From Actinomycetota bacterium (GTDB lineage: Bacteria; Actinomycetota; Nitriliruptoria; Nitriliruptorales; Nitriliruptoraceae), in NCBI GenBank assembly GCA_019348115.1, contig JAHWKB010000005.1, positions 1 through 38,392 of the forward strand: DNA of 38,392 bases, read 5' to 3'. Shown here in pieces: positions 38,392 through 38,392 of the stretch. Numbering within the stretch: the first letter of the stretch is position 1; every line of letters starts with the position of its first letter. The notes under the pieces were generated by a model, which made no database searches, had not been told where the DNA came from, and was given only the letters and a program-made list of their open reading frames with translations. The position numbers and the translations under genes were made by a program.

Positions 38392-38392
38392 C

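Overview
High-GC window (38.4 kb) with mostly chromosomal content, probably from a flagellated, deep-branching actinobacterium (taxonomy is inference). Left end: two minus-strand cNMP-binding proteins diverge from an alpha/beta-hydrolase/class III cyclase fusion. The centre is the conserved heat-shock/RNA-maintenance neighbourhood lepA, hemW, hrcA, dnaJ, rsmE, bldD-like gene, HIT, phoH, ybeY, corC-like, cdd, era, with accessory genes inserted between lepA, hemW and hrcA. To the right of lepA are rpsT, a large NAD-GDH and azlCD. The right end is a minus-strand flagellar export cluster: fliP (partial), fliQ, fliR, a REC/GGDEF/HD-GYP-like gene, a FliA-type sigma factor, flhB, flhA and an flhF-like gene. 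Best observations: (1) phoH carries a 358-aa intein with all hallmarks of a class 3 (WCT-type, Ala1) intein and a LAGLIDADG endonuclease whose first catalytic Asp is Asn; (2) the flhF-position gene looks like an FlhF whose GTPase P-loop is lost; (3) the flagellar-cluster HD-GYP protein appears degenerate in all three of its domains; (4) a BldD homologue with an exact RxD-X8-RxxD c-di-GMP signature sits in the hrcA-dnaJ-phoH neighbourhood; (5) a degenerate CIRCE element lies upstream of hrcA; (6) there are two apparent gene remnants, an AbiEi-like one and a Cys/Met PLP enzyme C-terminus. No rRNA, tRNA, CRISPR or prophage was recognised. Many long ORFs in the track are antisense artefacts of high GC.
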